From: S015-6 sp964479535
GTDB taxonomy: Bacteria; Desulfobacterota; DSWW01
Assembly: GCA_964479535.1 (NCBI GenBank)
Contig: CAYZMM010000001.1
Coordinates: forward strand, 62,001 to 126,000
Length of the DNA: 64,000 nucleotides
Direction: 5' to 3'
The notes beneath the pieces were generated by a model that saw only the letters and a program-made list of their open reading frames with translations, ran no database searches and was not told the DNA's origin. Of the stretch, positions 1-8,394 are shown one piece after another (position 1 is the first letter of the stretch; each line of letters begins with the position of its first letter). The position numbers and the translations under genes were made by a program.

Positions 1-860
1 AATCCCATTCCCTGCAGGCGGATCTTCGCTCCAGGCTGTGTTCCGGCCGGAACCTTGACCTGTCGGGGTTCCTCCAGGAGTGAGGGGACCTCGATGGTCG
101 TGCCGAGAAGCGCTTCCGAGTACCGGATCTCCTTGTCCGTGTGGAGATGGTTCCCCTCTCTGCGGAAGACGGGGTGAGGCTGCAGCCGGACAACGATGTA
201 GAGATCGCCCGGCGGGGCCCCTGAAGGACCGGGGTCGCCCTTGCCGGCCAGCCGAAGCCTGTTGCCGTCATGGATGCCGGGCGGTATCTTCACGCTGAGG
301 GTTTCCCGTTTTCCGCCGGCGGTGAGGGTGATGTTCTTCTTGGCTCCGCGGGCCGCCTCCTCCAGCGTGATGCCGATTTCTGTGGTGCGGTCCGATCCTT
401 TGGGCGGTGGTTGCGTTCCGAATCCCTGGGGGCCGGTCCGGCCGAAGATGTCCTGGAAATCGAACCCCTGACCGGTACCGAAGGGGCTGCGTTGACGGCG
501 GCCGGCCCTTCCTCCGCCTCGTTTCCCGCGACCGAACATGCTTCCGAAGACATCGTCGGTGGAGAAACCGAAATCCTTCAGAATGTCACCGATGTCAAAA
601 CCCTGGAAAATGTCCTCCTGGCTGAAGCGCTGGTGAAAGCCGGTGGATCCGAAGGTATCGTACTGCTTTCGTTTCTTCGGATCCGAAAGGACCGCGTACG
701 CCTCGTTGAGGTCCTTGAACTTCTCTTCGGCCTTCACGTCCTCCCTGTTTCGGTCCGGGTGATATTCCATGGCGAGTTTCCGGTACTGCTTCTTGATCTC
801 CTCCGGGCTCGCGTTCTTTTCGACGCCGAGAATTCTGTAGTAGTCCTTTGGCGGGGCCAT
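1..860 (-). CDS. DnaJ/CbpA-type co-chaperone (3' end cut by window edge)
   Basis: Hsp40 co-chaperone expected to stimulate DnaK ATPase activity and deliver substrates in the cytoplasm. The ATG at 858-860 opens a J domain (about residues 1-70) with the diagnostic HPD in YHPDRN. A Gly/Phe-rich stretch follows (FGFSTDDVFGSMFGRG), then the first C-terminal beta domain. The four CxxCxGxG zinc-finger repeats of true DnaJ are absent, so this is the CbpA/type II architecture. An AAGGTG ribosome site lies 7 nt before the ATG. It follows another J-domain gene by 12 bp, so the two are probably one transcript. The reading frame runs off the left edge after about 286 codons, so the last part of the C-terminal domain is not seen. 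Confidence 0.93.
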   Translation of the reverse strand, partial: MAPPKDYYRILGVEKNASPEEIKKQYRKLAMEYHPDRNREDVKAEEKFKDLNEAYAVLSDPKKRKQYDTFGSTGFHQRFSQEDIFQGFDIGDILKDFGFSTDDVFGSMFGRGKRGGGRAGRRQRSPFGTGQGFDFQDIFGRTGPQGFGTQPPPKGSDRTTEIGITLEEAARGAKKNITLTAGGKRETLSVKIPPGIHDGNRLRLAGKGDPGPSGAPPGDLYIVVRLQPHPVFRREGNHLHTDKEIRYSEALLGTTIEVPSLLEEPRQVKVPAGTQPGAKIRLQGMG

Positions 861-872
861 GGGGTTCACCTT

Positions 873-1664
873 CTATCGAATCACCACGCGGAGGTAGAGG
901 TCTCCCGGTTCGCTGGAACCGCCGATACGGTTGCCCTTCTTGCGGACGCGCAGGCGCAGCCCGTGGTGCGTTCCGGCAGGAACGAGCAGAGAGATTCGAT
1001 CCCACTCGGAATCGCGAAAGAAGGAGAGGGTCATGCGGGCGCCCTGCGTCGCTTCCTCGTGTGTCAAGGGAAGGATCCATTCGATGTCTCCGGCGCCATT
1101 GGTGGTGCGTGCCCGGCCCGGGCCGCTGGGTCCGCTTCCGGAGGGCCTGAAGGCGCTTCCGACCTTCTTCAGAATCGTATTCGGATAGGAGAAGATTCGG
1201 CGCCCCGATCTCTCCGCCGGAGGTGTTTTTCGCTTTTCCTGCTCGTACATTTCGCGAAGCAACCGGAGTGTCGCCTTCGAGAAGGTCCAGAAGGGTCGTC
1301 CATTGCCGGGTTGATCTTTTGCCCTGAGTACCTCCTCCAGCCACTTGCCCAGTCCGGGGAGCTTCGGGTCGAGAAAGACCTCGGTCAACATCCTCTCCTG
1401 TGCCGGGGAGGGAGGAACGCCCCATCGTGCGGACCGTTTCACGAACTCCCGGTACAGATCATAACGTTTCCGCCTGGCCTTGTTGCCGAGGATGGAGTAC
1501 GCGTAGTTCGCCTCCTTGAAGCGGTCCTCCGCTTTCACGCCGGATCGGTTTCTGTCCGGGTGGTAGAGGAAGGCGATACGCCGATAGGCCCTTTTCACCT
1601 CCTCTTCGCTTGCCTTGGGAGAAACGCCCAGGGTCTGGTAAAGGTCCTGGATCATGACGTTCAA
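873..1664 (-). CDS. J-domain protein with short C-terminal peptide-binding region
   Basis: Second Hsp40-like protein, 263 aa if it starts at TTG 1664 or 260 aa from ATG 1655. AGAGAG lies 4 nt before the TTG, so the TTG start is preferred, weakly. The J domain is at the N-terminus with HPD in LYHPDRN. A helical linker (residues about 75-190) has no obvious family. The C-terminus (ILPLTHEEATQGARMTL through PGDLYLRVVIR) resembles only one DnaJ C-terminal beta subdomain, so the protein lacks the full two-domain substrate clamp. It is the first gene of a two-gene unit with the CbpA-type gene. It may be a specialised partner or a partly reduced paralogue; the HPD suggests it still contacts DnaK. 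Confidence 0.85.
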   Translation of the reverse strand: MNVMIQDLYQTLGVSPKASEEEVKRAYRRIAFLYHPDRNRSGVKAEDRFKEANYAYSILGNKARRKRYDLYREFVKRSARWGVPPSPAQERMLTEVFLDPKLPGLGKWLEEVLRAKDQPGNGRPFWTFSKATLRLLREMYEQEKRKTPPAERSGRRIFSYPNTILKKVGSAFRPSGSGPSGPGRARTTNGAGDIEWILPLTHEEATQGARMTLSFFRDSEWDRISLLVPAGTHHGLRLRVRKKGNRIGGSSEPGDLYLRVVIR

Positions 1665-1706
1665 GGGACTCTCTTGGTGTTTCTTCTTTCTCCGTACATT
1701 CTTTTA

Positions 1707-1736
1707 ACTGTATGCCTTTTCCTGAGGGGTTTCAAG
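1707..1736 (-). promoter_or_regulatory. Promoter upstream of the J-domain genes, possible heat-shock type
   Basis: On the minus strand CTTGAAA (1736-1730) is followed after 17 nt by TACAGT (1712-1707). CTTGAAA matches the sigma-32 -35 consensus exactly. The downstream region contains CATAC but not a full CCCCATNT, so a sigma-70 reading (TTGAAA-N17-TACAGT) is equally possible. Nearby rpoH and chaperone genes make heat-shock control plausible. Confidence 0.45.
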
Positions 1737-1779
1737 CATGAGCGGCCCGGCGGGAAGAAGGCTTTTGCGTGCGTCGCCA

Positions 1780-1809
1780 TTGCCTTTCCCCGGGGTCCTG
1801 TGCTAGACA
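1780..1809 (+). promoter_or_regulatory. Weak candidate promoter for the foldase lipoprotein
   Basis: TTGCCT (1780-1785), 18-nt spacer, TAGACA (1804-1809), about 90 nt before the ATG at 1899. Both boxes are only partial matches. This is a suggestion based on position in the divergent intergenic region. Confidence 0.25.
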
Positions 1810-1898
1810 GAGAGGCACGGCAGCGCATCCGGGCCGGGACTCCCGGCGATCCTGCCTTACCCTCGAACGCGTCCCGGAACAGAAGGGAGAACCTGAAG

Positions 1899-2834
1899 AT
1901 GCTCGGATGGAAGACACTGTTTGTGAGCCTGGCGGTCTTGTTTTCTATGCTCTCGTCCTGCACGCCGGAAGCCGGGGTTACCCCCGGAACCGGACCCGCC
2001 GGAGATGCCGAGAAGAAGGGCCCCGTTCTGGCAAAGGTGGCCGGCGAGGTCATCACAGTAGATGAGTTCGAGCGTGAAGTCCGTTCGCTCCCCGAATACA
2101 CCCGGAAGAGGATGGAAACAGCGGAGCAGAAAGAGAGGCACCTCAAGAAGATGATCGACGAAATCCTTCTGCTCCAGGAGGCGAAGAGAAGAGGCCTGGA
2201 CGAGGACGAAGAGGTCCGTGAGAAGGTCGAGCGGTACCGCAGCCGGCTGATTACGGAGAAGCTGTATCGCGAGGTCGCCGCCGAGAGGTCGCAGGTCGGG
2301 GAAGAGGAGATCCTCGCCTACTACCAGGAGCACAAGGACCGGTTTCGACAGAAGGAGCGCATACGGGCCCGCCAGATCCTCATCCTTCTGCCGCCGAAGG
2401 CGGGGCCGGAAGAGGAGGCGGAGGCTGAGAAGAAGGCGAAGGAGGTCCTGGCCAAGGTGAAGGCGGGCGAGGACTTTGCGACACTTGCGAAGCAGTATTC
2501 CGAAGGGCCGACGGCCAGCAGAGGAGGGGACCTGGGGTTCTTCTCCCGGGGCAGAATGGTTCCCGAGTTCGAGGAAATCGCCTTTTCCCTCGAGGAGGTC
2601 GGCGATACGAGCGATGTCGTGCGCACCAAGTTCGGGCTTCACATCATACAGCTGACGGGCCGGCAGCCGGCCCGGGAACTCGCCCTGGAGGACGTCAAAG
2701 ACCGGATCGTCCGCCAGCTCGAATCGGCCAAGCGGAGGGAGATTCGTCAATCTCTGGCGGAGGAGCTTCGGCAGGAGGGCGGGGTCGAGATCGATGAAGC
2801 CTACTTGGAGAAGGAAACCTCTTCGGAGGACTGA
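1899..2834 (+). CDS. Parvulin-type peptidyl-prolyl isomerase lipoprotein (PrsA/SurA-like)
   Basis: Extracytoplasmic foldase that isomerises proline bonds in exported proteins. 311 aa. A signal peptide ends in a lipobox (LSSC, Cys21), so it is predicted to be lipid-anchored. A SurA-N-like helical region (about 40-150, KVAGEVITVDEFE) precedes a single parvulin domain (about 155-265). That domain has RARQILI, FATLAKQYSEGP, GGDLGFFSRG, MVPEFEEIAFSL and FGLHIIQL. The frame is open upstream for over 1.6 kb, but the ATG at 1899 with GGGAGA before it, and the lipobox placement, decide the start. It diverges from the J-domain genes and converges on rpoH. Lnt, which would acylate it, is encoded at 27.7 kb. 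Confidence 0.92.
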   Translation: MLGWKTLFVSLAVLFSMLSSCTPEAGVTPGTGPAGDAEKKGPVLAKVAGEVITVDEFEREVRSLPEYTRKRMETAEQKERHLKKMIDEILLLQEAKRRGLDEDEEVREKVERYRSRLITEKLYREVAAERSQVGEEEILAYYQEHKDRFRQKERIRARQILILLPPKAGPEEEAEAEKKAKEVLAKVKAGEDFATLAKQYSEGPTASRGGDLGFFSRGRMVPEFEEIAFSLEEVGDTSDVVRTKFGLHIIQLTGRQPARELALEDVKDRIVRQLESAKRREIRQSLAEELRQEGGVEIDEAYLEKETSSED

Positions 2835-2905
2835 AGCGGGGCGTCTCGATCCGATCCGGAAGAGCCGCCCAACGGCAGGCCCTGTTACCGGGGCGGAACT
2901 CTCGT

Positions 2906-3946
2906 TCAGGAGGAGATGCTGGTCAGAAACTCCGGTATGATCTCCTCGGCGTCCGGTATTTCCCTCACCAGGTGCTCGCGCACCTTCTCCAGAAGACGGG
3001 CCTCGAGTTGCCGGGTCCTCTCCTTGGTGATCCCGTAACGGTCGCCGAGTTCTTTGAGGGTGAGCGGATCCTGGGCCATCAGGCGCTCCTCGAAGATCTC
3101 CCGCTCCCTGCCCTCGAGGGTCTCACGGAACTGCGCCAGCTTCTCCTGGATCAGCTCCCGCAACTGATCGTCCCCAAGGCTCTCGTCGGCGGGTCGGGTG
3201 GGTCCCGGAAGGAGATCCCGAACCGATTTCGACGAGGAATCTTCCTTGATCGGCTTTTCCAGGGACACTTCCCAGGACCCGAGCCGCTGGTCCATCTTGA
3301 TGACGTCCTCTTCCTTCACGTTCAGGCGTTGCGCGATCAGCCGGGGGCCGGGATCATAACCGAGCTGATGGAGCCTCTCCTTCTCTTTGTACAGGTTGTA
3401 AAAGAGCTTCCTCTCTGCCTGGGTCTTTCCGATCTTGACAAGCCTCCAGTTGTCCAGGATGAACTTCAGGATATAGGCCTTGATCCAGAAGGATGCGTAG
3501 GAGCTGAGCCGAATCCCCCGATAGGGATCGAACTTCTTCACCGCCTGCATCAACCCGATGTTTCCCTCCTGGATCAGGTCGAGCAGGTTGTTCATCCATG
3601 TTCTCTGGAATTCGAGAGCGATCTTGACCACCAGACGGAGGTTCGAGGTGACGAGCTGGTAGGCTGCCTCCCGGTCGTCTTCCTCCACGTAGCGTACCGC
3701 CAGCCTGTGTTCCTCCTCAGGCGTGAGAATCGGGTACCTTCCCATCTTGGAAAGATACAGTTGGAGGGCTGACGGCCGTATGAGCGCCGTCTCCGAAGCT
3801 GCCTCCGAGGCCGGGGGTTGAGCCTGCTCCTTGCGGGACGGTGCTTCATCGACCACCTCCGGCAGTGTGACCTGGGGCTCCGGTTCTTCGGAATCTCTTT
3901 CTTCTTCGGGGGTTTCCATTCTTCTTCCGCAAAGGTCGAATTTCAT
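2906..3946 (-). CDS. rpoH: RNA polymerase sigma-32 (heat-shock) family factor
   Basis: Alternative sigma factor of the group 3/RpoH type, 346 aa. After about 65 acidic, low-complexity residues come region 1.2 (SALQLYLSKMGRYPILTPEEE) and region 2 (TSNLRLVVKIALEF, DLIQEGNIGLMQAVKKFD, RLSSYASFWIKAYIL). The segment after region 2.4, KTQAERKLFYNL, is like the RpoH box (Q-R/K-KLFFNLR), which favours RpoH over RpoD. Region 4 is at the C-terminus (LKELGDRYGITKERTRQLE). The acidic N-terminal extension is longer than in E. coli RpoH; an internal ATG at 3919 would remove nine residues. Its position next to J-domain and foldase genes fits a heat-shock regulator. Confidence 0.92.
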   Translation of the reverse strand: MKFDLCGRRMETPEEERDSEEPEPQVTLPEVVDEAPSRKEQAQPPASEAASETALIRPSALQLYLSKMGRYPILTPEEEHRLAVRYVEEDDREAAYQLVTSNLRLVVKIALEFQRTWMNNLLDLIQEGNIGLMQAVKKFDPYRGIRLSSYASFWIKAYILKFILDNWRLVKIGKTQAERKLFYNLYKEKERLHQLGYDPGPRLIAQRLNVKEEDVIKMDQRLGSWEVSLEKPIKEDSSSKSVRDLLPGPTRPADESLGDDQLRELIQEKLAQFRETLEGREREIFEERLMAQDPLTLKELGDRYGITKERTRQLEARLLEKVREHLVREIPDAEEIIPEFLTSISS

Positions 3947-3961
3947 TCATGCATCACAATC

Positions 3962-3990
3962 ATGCTAGGATTTTCGCTGACAGAAAGCAA
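3962..3990 (-). promoter_or_regulatory. Candidate promoter of rpoH
   Basis: Minus strand TTGCTT (3990-3985), 17-nt spacer, TAGCAT (3967-3962). The -10 box is only about 16 nt before the proposed ATG at 3946, so transcription would start almost at that codon. This favours either a short leader or the internal start at 3919. Confidence 0.4.
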
Positions 3991-3994
3991 CTCG

Positions 3995-4040
3995 GGGGCA
4001 AAGGTGAAAGGGCAAAGGTGAAAGGTCAAAGGCGAAAGGG
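3995..4040 (+). repeat. Tandem heptamer-like repeat (AAAGGTG/AAAGGTC type)
   Basis: Tandem units built on GGCAAAGGTGAAAG occur three times with small changes (GGCAAAGGTGAAAG, again, then GTCAAAGGCGAAAG). A G-rich tail runs to about 4070. The array lies in the 207-bp gap between rpoH and the M48 protease gene. Related arrays occur near 17030 and 63052 in this window. No coding potential is seen. Confidence 0.7.
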
Positions 4041-4153
4041 ATCGGGGGTCAGGGGCCAGGGGGCAGGCCTCCCGCCACTGCCCCTGCTCGAATCCCACTG
4101 AGCAGACCGGTGGAGGACGGGCCCGAGGTGAAGCGAGTCGTGACAGGGGGCGT

Positions 4154-5548
4154 TCATTCGCATTCTGTGGTGAGGGCCGTTTCCACTCGCTCGAGAAAGG
4201 GCGGATGGGAACAGAAGAAGAGAACATAGAGGGCATGGGGATCGACGTTTGCGTGATTGAGTCGCGCCAGCTTCACGTGGGTTGTGATGAATGCCTCGGG
4301 ATCGCAGACCAGTTCGAGGGAAGCCCTGTCCGCCTCGACCTCCCGTGCCCGCTTCAATGACAGGTTCACGGGTCGAAGGATTTGAAAGGCGACGAAGAAG
4401 GTCAGGAAGAGAACCGGTAGGCCCGCCACGTCGACGGGGGAGGTGTAGTGAAGCCTGCGAAATCGTGTGCCAGCATGAAGGATTCCGTGGGCCAGGCCGA
4501 GCACGCAGAAGACGGTGATGGAGAAGAGCAGATAGGAGCGCTTTTCATCCGGTTCTTTCCAGTGTGCGAGTTCATGGGCCATGACCATGAGGATTTCTCG
4601 AGGCGTAAAGGACTCGAGGAGGGTGTCGTAGAGCACGATTCGTTCGGAGGGGCCTGAGCCGCTCAGGTAAGCGTTCACCTTCTTGGTCCTTCGGCTTGCG
4701 TCCACAACCAGCACATCCTCCAGGCGCAGGCCGGTCTTCTCGGCGAGACGCTCGAGTCGGTCTCGAAGCTCTCCTTCTTCCAGGGGCTCGAAACGGCTGT
4801 ACAAGTGTGATTCATAGGGGGCGATCACAACGTAGCCGAAGATGGCCATCGAGACTCCGGCCCAGAGCAGCAGCCACCATTTCCAGCCGACGCGATGCAT
4901 GAGCCCGTATATTCCGAAGACCATCAGGGCGAAGAGCAGGGTGCCTACACAGAGGCCCTTTACATAGTCGAGCACCCAGAGGCTCAGGGTGATGTTGGAG
5001 AGACCGTGCTGGAGATCGTGCCAATAGGAGCGGTAGAAGTGCTGGGGAAAAAAGAACAGGCGCAGCAGGAAGAGAAAGAAGACACAGTAAAGAAGGACGA
5101 CGAGCCACTGTTTACCCCCGAACAGCCGTTCCGGGATCCGGCTCAGCCTGGCGAGAATGGGCCATCTTCTGCCAACCCGAATCAAACCGGGATTCCGGTA
5201 GCACCAGGTCGCCGTCCGCTCCGCGATTTCCTTGAGCTTCCTGTTGAGACCGGTCGCGATGAGCAGGACGTAGAAGAGGAAAACCGAGCCGAGGCCGATC
5301 AGGTGGGCCCACATCTTTTCCTTCCGGTAGGCGCTCCAGTCGTTCATCTCCTCTTCGGTGAAGTAAGTGGAGAGATCCCGAGGGTTTCCGGAGAGTCCCT
5401 CCGGGACCGACGGGGTTGGAGGGGAAGAAGCGGTGAGGCCGCCTGGGGAGAACAGGCAGGGCACGGCCAGGGAAAGGACCAGGGTCAGGGACAGTAGAGC
5501 GGCACGATCGGGGGTTTTTCTCGGGGGGCTCATCTCCGAAGAATCCAT
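4154..5548 (-). CDS. M48 family membrane zinc metalloprotease (Ste24/HtpX-like)
   Basis: Integral membrane metallopeptidase, 464 aa. The zinc-binding HExxH is HELAH in VMAHELAHWK (about residue 330). The second zinc ligand Glu sits in REVEADRASLELV. Several hydrophobic helices precede and follow it (for example WAHLIGLGSVFLFYVLLIA, WLVVLLYCVFFLFLLRLFFF, WWLLLWAGVSMAIFGYVV), and an N-terminal segment may be a signal anchor. The length and N-terminal M48-type region fit the CAAX-protease/Ste24 subgroup more than HtpX (about 290 aa). Its role is probably membrane-protein quality control, since bacteria have no prenylated CAAX proteins. It diverges from the SPOR-trp operon. Confidence 0.9.
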   Translation of the reverse strand: MDSSEMSPPRKTPDRAALLSLTLVLSLAVPCLFSPGGLTASSPPTPSVPEGLSGNPRDLSTYFTEEEMNDWSAYRKEKMWAHLIGLGSVFLFYVLLIATGLNRKLKEIAERTATWCYRNPGLIRVGRRWPILARLSRIPERLFGGKQWLVVLLYCVFFLFLLRLFFFPQHFYRSYWHDLQHGLSNITLSLWVLDYVKGLCVGTLLFALMVFGIYGLMHRVGWKWWLLLWAGVSMAIFGYVVIAPYESHLYSRFEPLEEGELRDRLERLAEKTGLRLEDVLVVDASRRTKKVNAYLSGSGPSERIVLYDTLLESFTPREILMVMAHELAHWKEPDEKRSYLLFSITVFCVLGLAHGILHAGTRFRRLHYTSPVDVAGLPVLFLTFFVAFQILRPVNLSLKRAREVEADRASLELVCDPEAFITTHVKLARLNHANVDPHALYVLFFCSHPPFLERVETALTTECE

Positions 5549-5612
5549 CCAGGGAGTTTTCTACAGGATGACACAGGGGGGCGGAGAAATCGAGTCGGAA
5601 AGAAGTCGTAAA

Positions 5613-5641
5613 TTGACCGGGTCGAGATGTTGGGATACAAT
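5613..5641 (+). promoter_or_regulatory. Sigma-70-type promoter of the SPOR-trpEG-alaC-hom operon
   Basis: TTGACC (5613-5618), exact 17-nt spacer, TACAAT (5636-5641), 52 nt upstream of the ATG at 5694. It is one of the best -35/-10 pairs in the window. No other promoter of this quality was seen in the tightly packed downstream genes to 12.9 kb. Confidence 0.65.
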
Positions 5642-5693
5642 CCAGCACGGATCCTGGAAGTTGTATGAGGGTTAGCTCTGGCGGGGCCGCGAC

Positions 5694-6278
5694 ATGGGGA
5701 AGTCGACCAGGAGGCATCCTGCAGAGATCCGTCTTTCTCCCCTTACACTCCTCTGCCTGTTCTTCGTGTGGATTGGCGTTTCAGGTCTGGCATTCTACGT
5801 GGGTGTCCTGGTGGGACGCACGGAGCAGATGCGGGAGATTCGGAGAGTCTACAGGGCCGACGAGAGTGCCGTACCTACGGAGGAGTTCCCGCACCTGTCC
5901 TTCGAGGAGGAACTGCCGGCGCCGGACGAGGACGAGGGCACGGCGGGCTCCGACTCCGTGACGAAGACGGGAGAGGCGGGGTCTCCTGCCCATGCCTCGG
6001 GTGAAAGAGGAGATGACGGAGGGGCGTTGCTCCAGGTCGCGTCCTTCCGCCAGCCGGCGCGTGCCGAGCATCTGGTGCAGGACCTGCGGAGGAAGGGATA
6101 CCGGAGTTTCCAGAGGACCTCCGGGCCCTCTGGGGAAGCCGGTCCGTTTTGCAGGGTCTTCGTGGGGCCGTTGAGGAGCCTGGAGAGGGCCGAGCAGGTC
6201 AAGGAACATCTTGAAAAGAAGGAAGGATACAAGGGCATTCTGGTCCGACCCTTTCGGAAAGAAGAGGAGCCTTTCTGA
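5694..6278 (+). CDS. SPOR-domain membrane protein
   Basis: 194 aa bitopic inner-membrane protein. It has a short basic N-terminus, one membrane helix (about 14-40, LTLLCLFFVWIGVSGLAFYV), an acidic periplasmic linker (about 45-110), and a C-terminal SPOR domain (LLQVASFRQPARAEHLVQDL to the end) that should bind denuded septal peptidoglycan. This is the FtsN/DedD-like arrangement. It is the first gene after a good promoter, and its TGA overlaps the trpE ATG by one base. It is therefore translationally coupled to amino-acid genes with no evident functional link. Confidence 0.87.
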   Translation: MGKSTRRHPAEIRLSPLTLLCLFFVWIGVSGLAFYVGVLVGRTEQMREIRRVYRADESAVPTEEFPHLSFEEELPAPDEDEGTAGSDSVTKTGEAGSPAHASGERGDDGGALLQVASFRQPARAEHLVQDLRRKGYRSFQRTSGPSGEAGPFCRVFVGPLRSLERAEQVKEHLEKKEGYKGILVRPFRKEEEPF

Positions 6279-7807
6279 TGGTCTCCGTACGTCCGTCCTT
6301 CTCAGCGTTCAGCAGCCTCCTGCGGAAGGGCAATCTGGTTCCCCTTTCGTGCGAGATCCTGGCCGATCAGGACACGCCGGTGTCCGCCTACCTGAAGCTC
6401 AAGCCCGGTCCCCACGGCTTTCTCCTGGAGAGCGTGGAAGGTGGGGAGAGATGGGCGAGGTTCAGCTTCCTGGGAACGGGCGCGGCGTCCGTGTTTCGCT
6501 GCAGGGGAAACCGGATCGAGGTGCTGGAAAAGGGGGTGGACAGGCGGCGTGAAGAGGTGGAGGATCCCTTCTTCTCGTTTCGGGATTTCATGAGGCGCTA
6601 CCGGCCCGTGCCCGTACCGGACATGCCGCGGTTCTACGGCGGTGCGGTGGGGTATCTCGGGTACGACACCGTGCGCTTCTTCGAGCAGCTGCCGGAACAG
6701 ACCGAGCGTGTGCTCGACGTGTGGGACATCTACCTCGTCTTCCCTGAGTGCCTGCTCATATTCGACAACATCCGTCACACGATCCGGGTCGTTTCCTGCT
6801 GCTATCTGCCGAACCATGCCCGTCCCAGGGAGGCATACGAGGCAACGGTCGAGAAGATCGAACGCACCGTCCGGCGGCTGCGCAACCCTTTGCGGCCGAA
6901 GGCGCCGGCGACTACGGACGCGAAGCTCCGTGTGAAGGCGAACATGAGGAGGAAGGAGTACCTGGAGGCCGTGAGGAAGACGAAGGCGTATGTCCGGAGC
7001 GGCGATATCATCCAGGCGGTCCTGTCCCAGAGGCTGGAGGTGGAGGAAGCGGTGGACCCCTTCTCCCTCTACCGTTCGCTCCGGCTCGTGAATCCCTCTC
7101 CCTACATGTTCTTCCTGCAGTATCCGCAGTACGCTCTGGTCGGTTCCTCTCCGGAGGTGCTCGTGAGGGTGGAGGAAGGGTCCGTGGAAGTCCGGCCCAT
7201 CGCCGGCACCCGGCCCCGGGGGGGGACACCCAAGGCGGACGCGAAGCTCGCCGCCGGGTTGAAGCACGACGAGAAGGAAATCGCGGAACACATCATGCTC
7301 GTCGATCTCGGACGAAACGACGTGGGAAGGGTCTCCGCACCCGGAAGCGTGGAGGTGCAGGACCTGATGGTGCTCGAGCGGTATTCACACGTCATGCACC
7401 TGGTGTCCAATGTGAAGGGACGCCTCGGCAGGGGGAAGGATTGCTTCGACGCGTTTCGAGCCTGCTTTCCGGCGGGGACCCTCTCGGGGGCTCCGAAGAT
7501 AAGGGCCATGGAGATCATCGACGAGCTGGAGCCGGATCGAAGGGGTCCCTACGGCGGCGCGGTCGGATACTTCAGCTTCTCGGGAAACATGGACATGGCG
7601 ATCGTGATTCGCACGATTCTCGCCATGCGTGATCGCCTGTATCTGCAGGCCGGCGCCGGCATCGTTGCGGACTCGAAACCTGCCCGGGAGTACCAGGAAT
7701 GCCTCAACAAGGCGAGGGCCATGATCAAGGCGATCCAGTGGGCGAGGCAGGGATTCTCCCTTGCGGAGGACTGGGAAGAGGGCGTCGTGTATGATCTTCA
7801 TGATTGA
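6278..7807 (+). CDS. trpE: Anthranilate synthase component I
   Basis: Converts chorismate plus ammonia to anthranilate, the first committed step of tryptophan synthesis, with TrpG as glutaminase partner. 509 aa, normal length. The N-terminal regulatory part has the LLES motif (FLLESVEGGERWARFSF) that binds feedback tryptophan. This argues for TrpE rather than PabB. The chorismate-binding domain carries PIAGTRPRG, LVDLGRNDVGRV, FPAGTLSGAPKIRAMEIID and AGAGIVADS. It is coupled to the preceding SPOR gene by a one-base overlap and overlaps trpG at its 3' end. The remaining trp genes (D, C, F, B, A) are not in this window. Confidence 0.95.
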   Translation: MVSVRPSFSAFSSLLRKGNLVPLSCEILADQDTPVSAYLKLKPGPHGFLLESVEGGERWARFSFLGTGAASVFRCRGNRIEVLEKGVDRRREEVEDPFFSFRDFMRRYRPVPVPDMPRFYGGAVGYLGYDTVRFFEQLPEQTERVLDVWDIYLVFPECLLIFDNIRHTIRVVSCCYLPNHARPREAYEATVEKIERTVRRLRNPLRPKAPATTDAKLRVKANMRRKEYLEAVRKTKAYVRSGDIIQAVLSQRLEVEEAVDPFSLYRSLRLVNPSPYMFFLQYPQYALVGSSPEVLVRVEEGSVEVRPIAGTRPRGGTPKADAKLAAGLKHDEKEIAEHIMLVDLGRNDVGRVSAPGSVEVQDLMVLERYSHVMHLVSNVKGRLGRGKDCFDAFRACFPAGTLSGAPKIRAMEIIDELEPDRRGPYGGAVGYFSFSGNMDMAIVIRTILAMRDRLYLQAGAGIVADSKPAREYQECLNKARAMIKAIQWARQGFSLAEDWEEGVVYDLHD

Positions 7808-8366
7808 CAACTACGATTCCTTTACCTACAACCTGGTTCAATACTTCCAGGAAATGGGGAACAAGGTCGTGGTACGTCGAAACGACAAGGTTTCGACCCG
7901 GGAAATAGAAAGAACGAGGCCGAGCTGTCTGGTCATCTCCCCCGGTCCGGGTGTGCCACAGGACGCGGGGATCTCGGTGGAGGCGGTCCGGGCCTTTGCG
8001 GGGCGGCTGCCTATTCTGGGGGTGTGTCTGGGCCATCAGGCGATCGGCTTCGCCTTTGGTGCCCGGGTCCACTCTGCCGCCCGGCTCATGCATGGAAAGG
8101 TTTCCCGTGTCCGACATGACGGCAGAGGGGTCTATCAGGGGCTGGAGAACCCTTTCCCTGCGACACGGTATCACTCGCTCGCGATTCAGCCGAAGGGGCT
8201 GCCCGCCTGCCTCAAGGTGACAGCCACCTCGGAGGACGGTGAGATCATGGGAGTCAGACACAAGCGGTTTGCCGTCGAAGGCGTCCAGTTTCACCCGGAA
8301 TCCATCCTGACCACGAGCGGAAAGACGTTGTTGAGGAATTTCCTTGAAAGCTACGCCCTGCGGTAG
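7791..8366 (+). CDS. trpG: Anthranilate/aminodeoxychorismate synthase glutaminase
   Basis: Class I glutamine amidotransferase that feeds ammonia to TrpE; in many bacteria the same subunit also serves PabB. 191 aa, starting MIFMIDNYDSFTYN. The nucleophile elbow is GVCLGHQAIG (Cys), and the catalytic His-Glu pair is in FHPESI. The ATG at 7791 overlaps trpE by 17 bp; a second ATG at 7800 gives only an 8-bp overlap and is almost as good. No pabB is seen nearby, so a dual role cannot be judged from here. Confidence 0.94.
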   Translation: MIFMIDNYDSFTYNLVQYFQEMGNKVVVRRNDKVSTREIERTRPSCLVISPGPGVPQDAGISVEAVRAFAGRLPILGVCLGHQAIGFAFGARVHSAARLMHGKVSRVRHDGRGVYQGLENPFPATRYHSLAIQPKGLPACLKVTATSEDGEIMGVRHKRFAVEGVQFHPESILTTSGKTLLRNFLESYALR

Positions 8367-8394
8367 GAGGGGCTCAAAGAAGAGGAGAAGAACG

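Noticed and set aside
270..1898. Open frame extending the foldase gene 1.6 kb upstream
   Set aside because: It runs antisense through two J-domain genes; the lipobox and ribosome site fix the start at 1899.
3995..4040. CRISPR array
   Set aside because: Units are about 7-14 bp, directly tandem and without spacers.
5642..5693. Tryptophan leader peptide/attenuator before the SPOR-trpE operon
   Set aside because: No short frame with tandem Trp codons and no alternative hairpins in the 52-nt leader.
6278..7807. PabB instead of TrpE
   Set aside because: The tryptophan-binding LLES region is present at the N-terminus and trpG follows directly.
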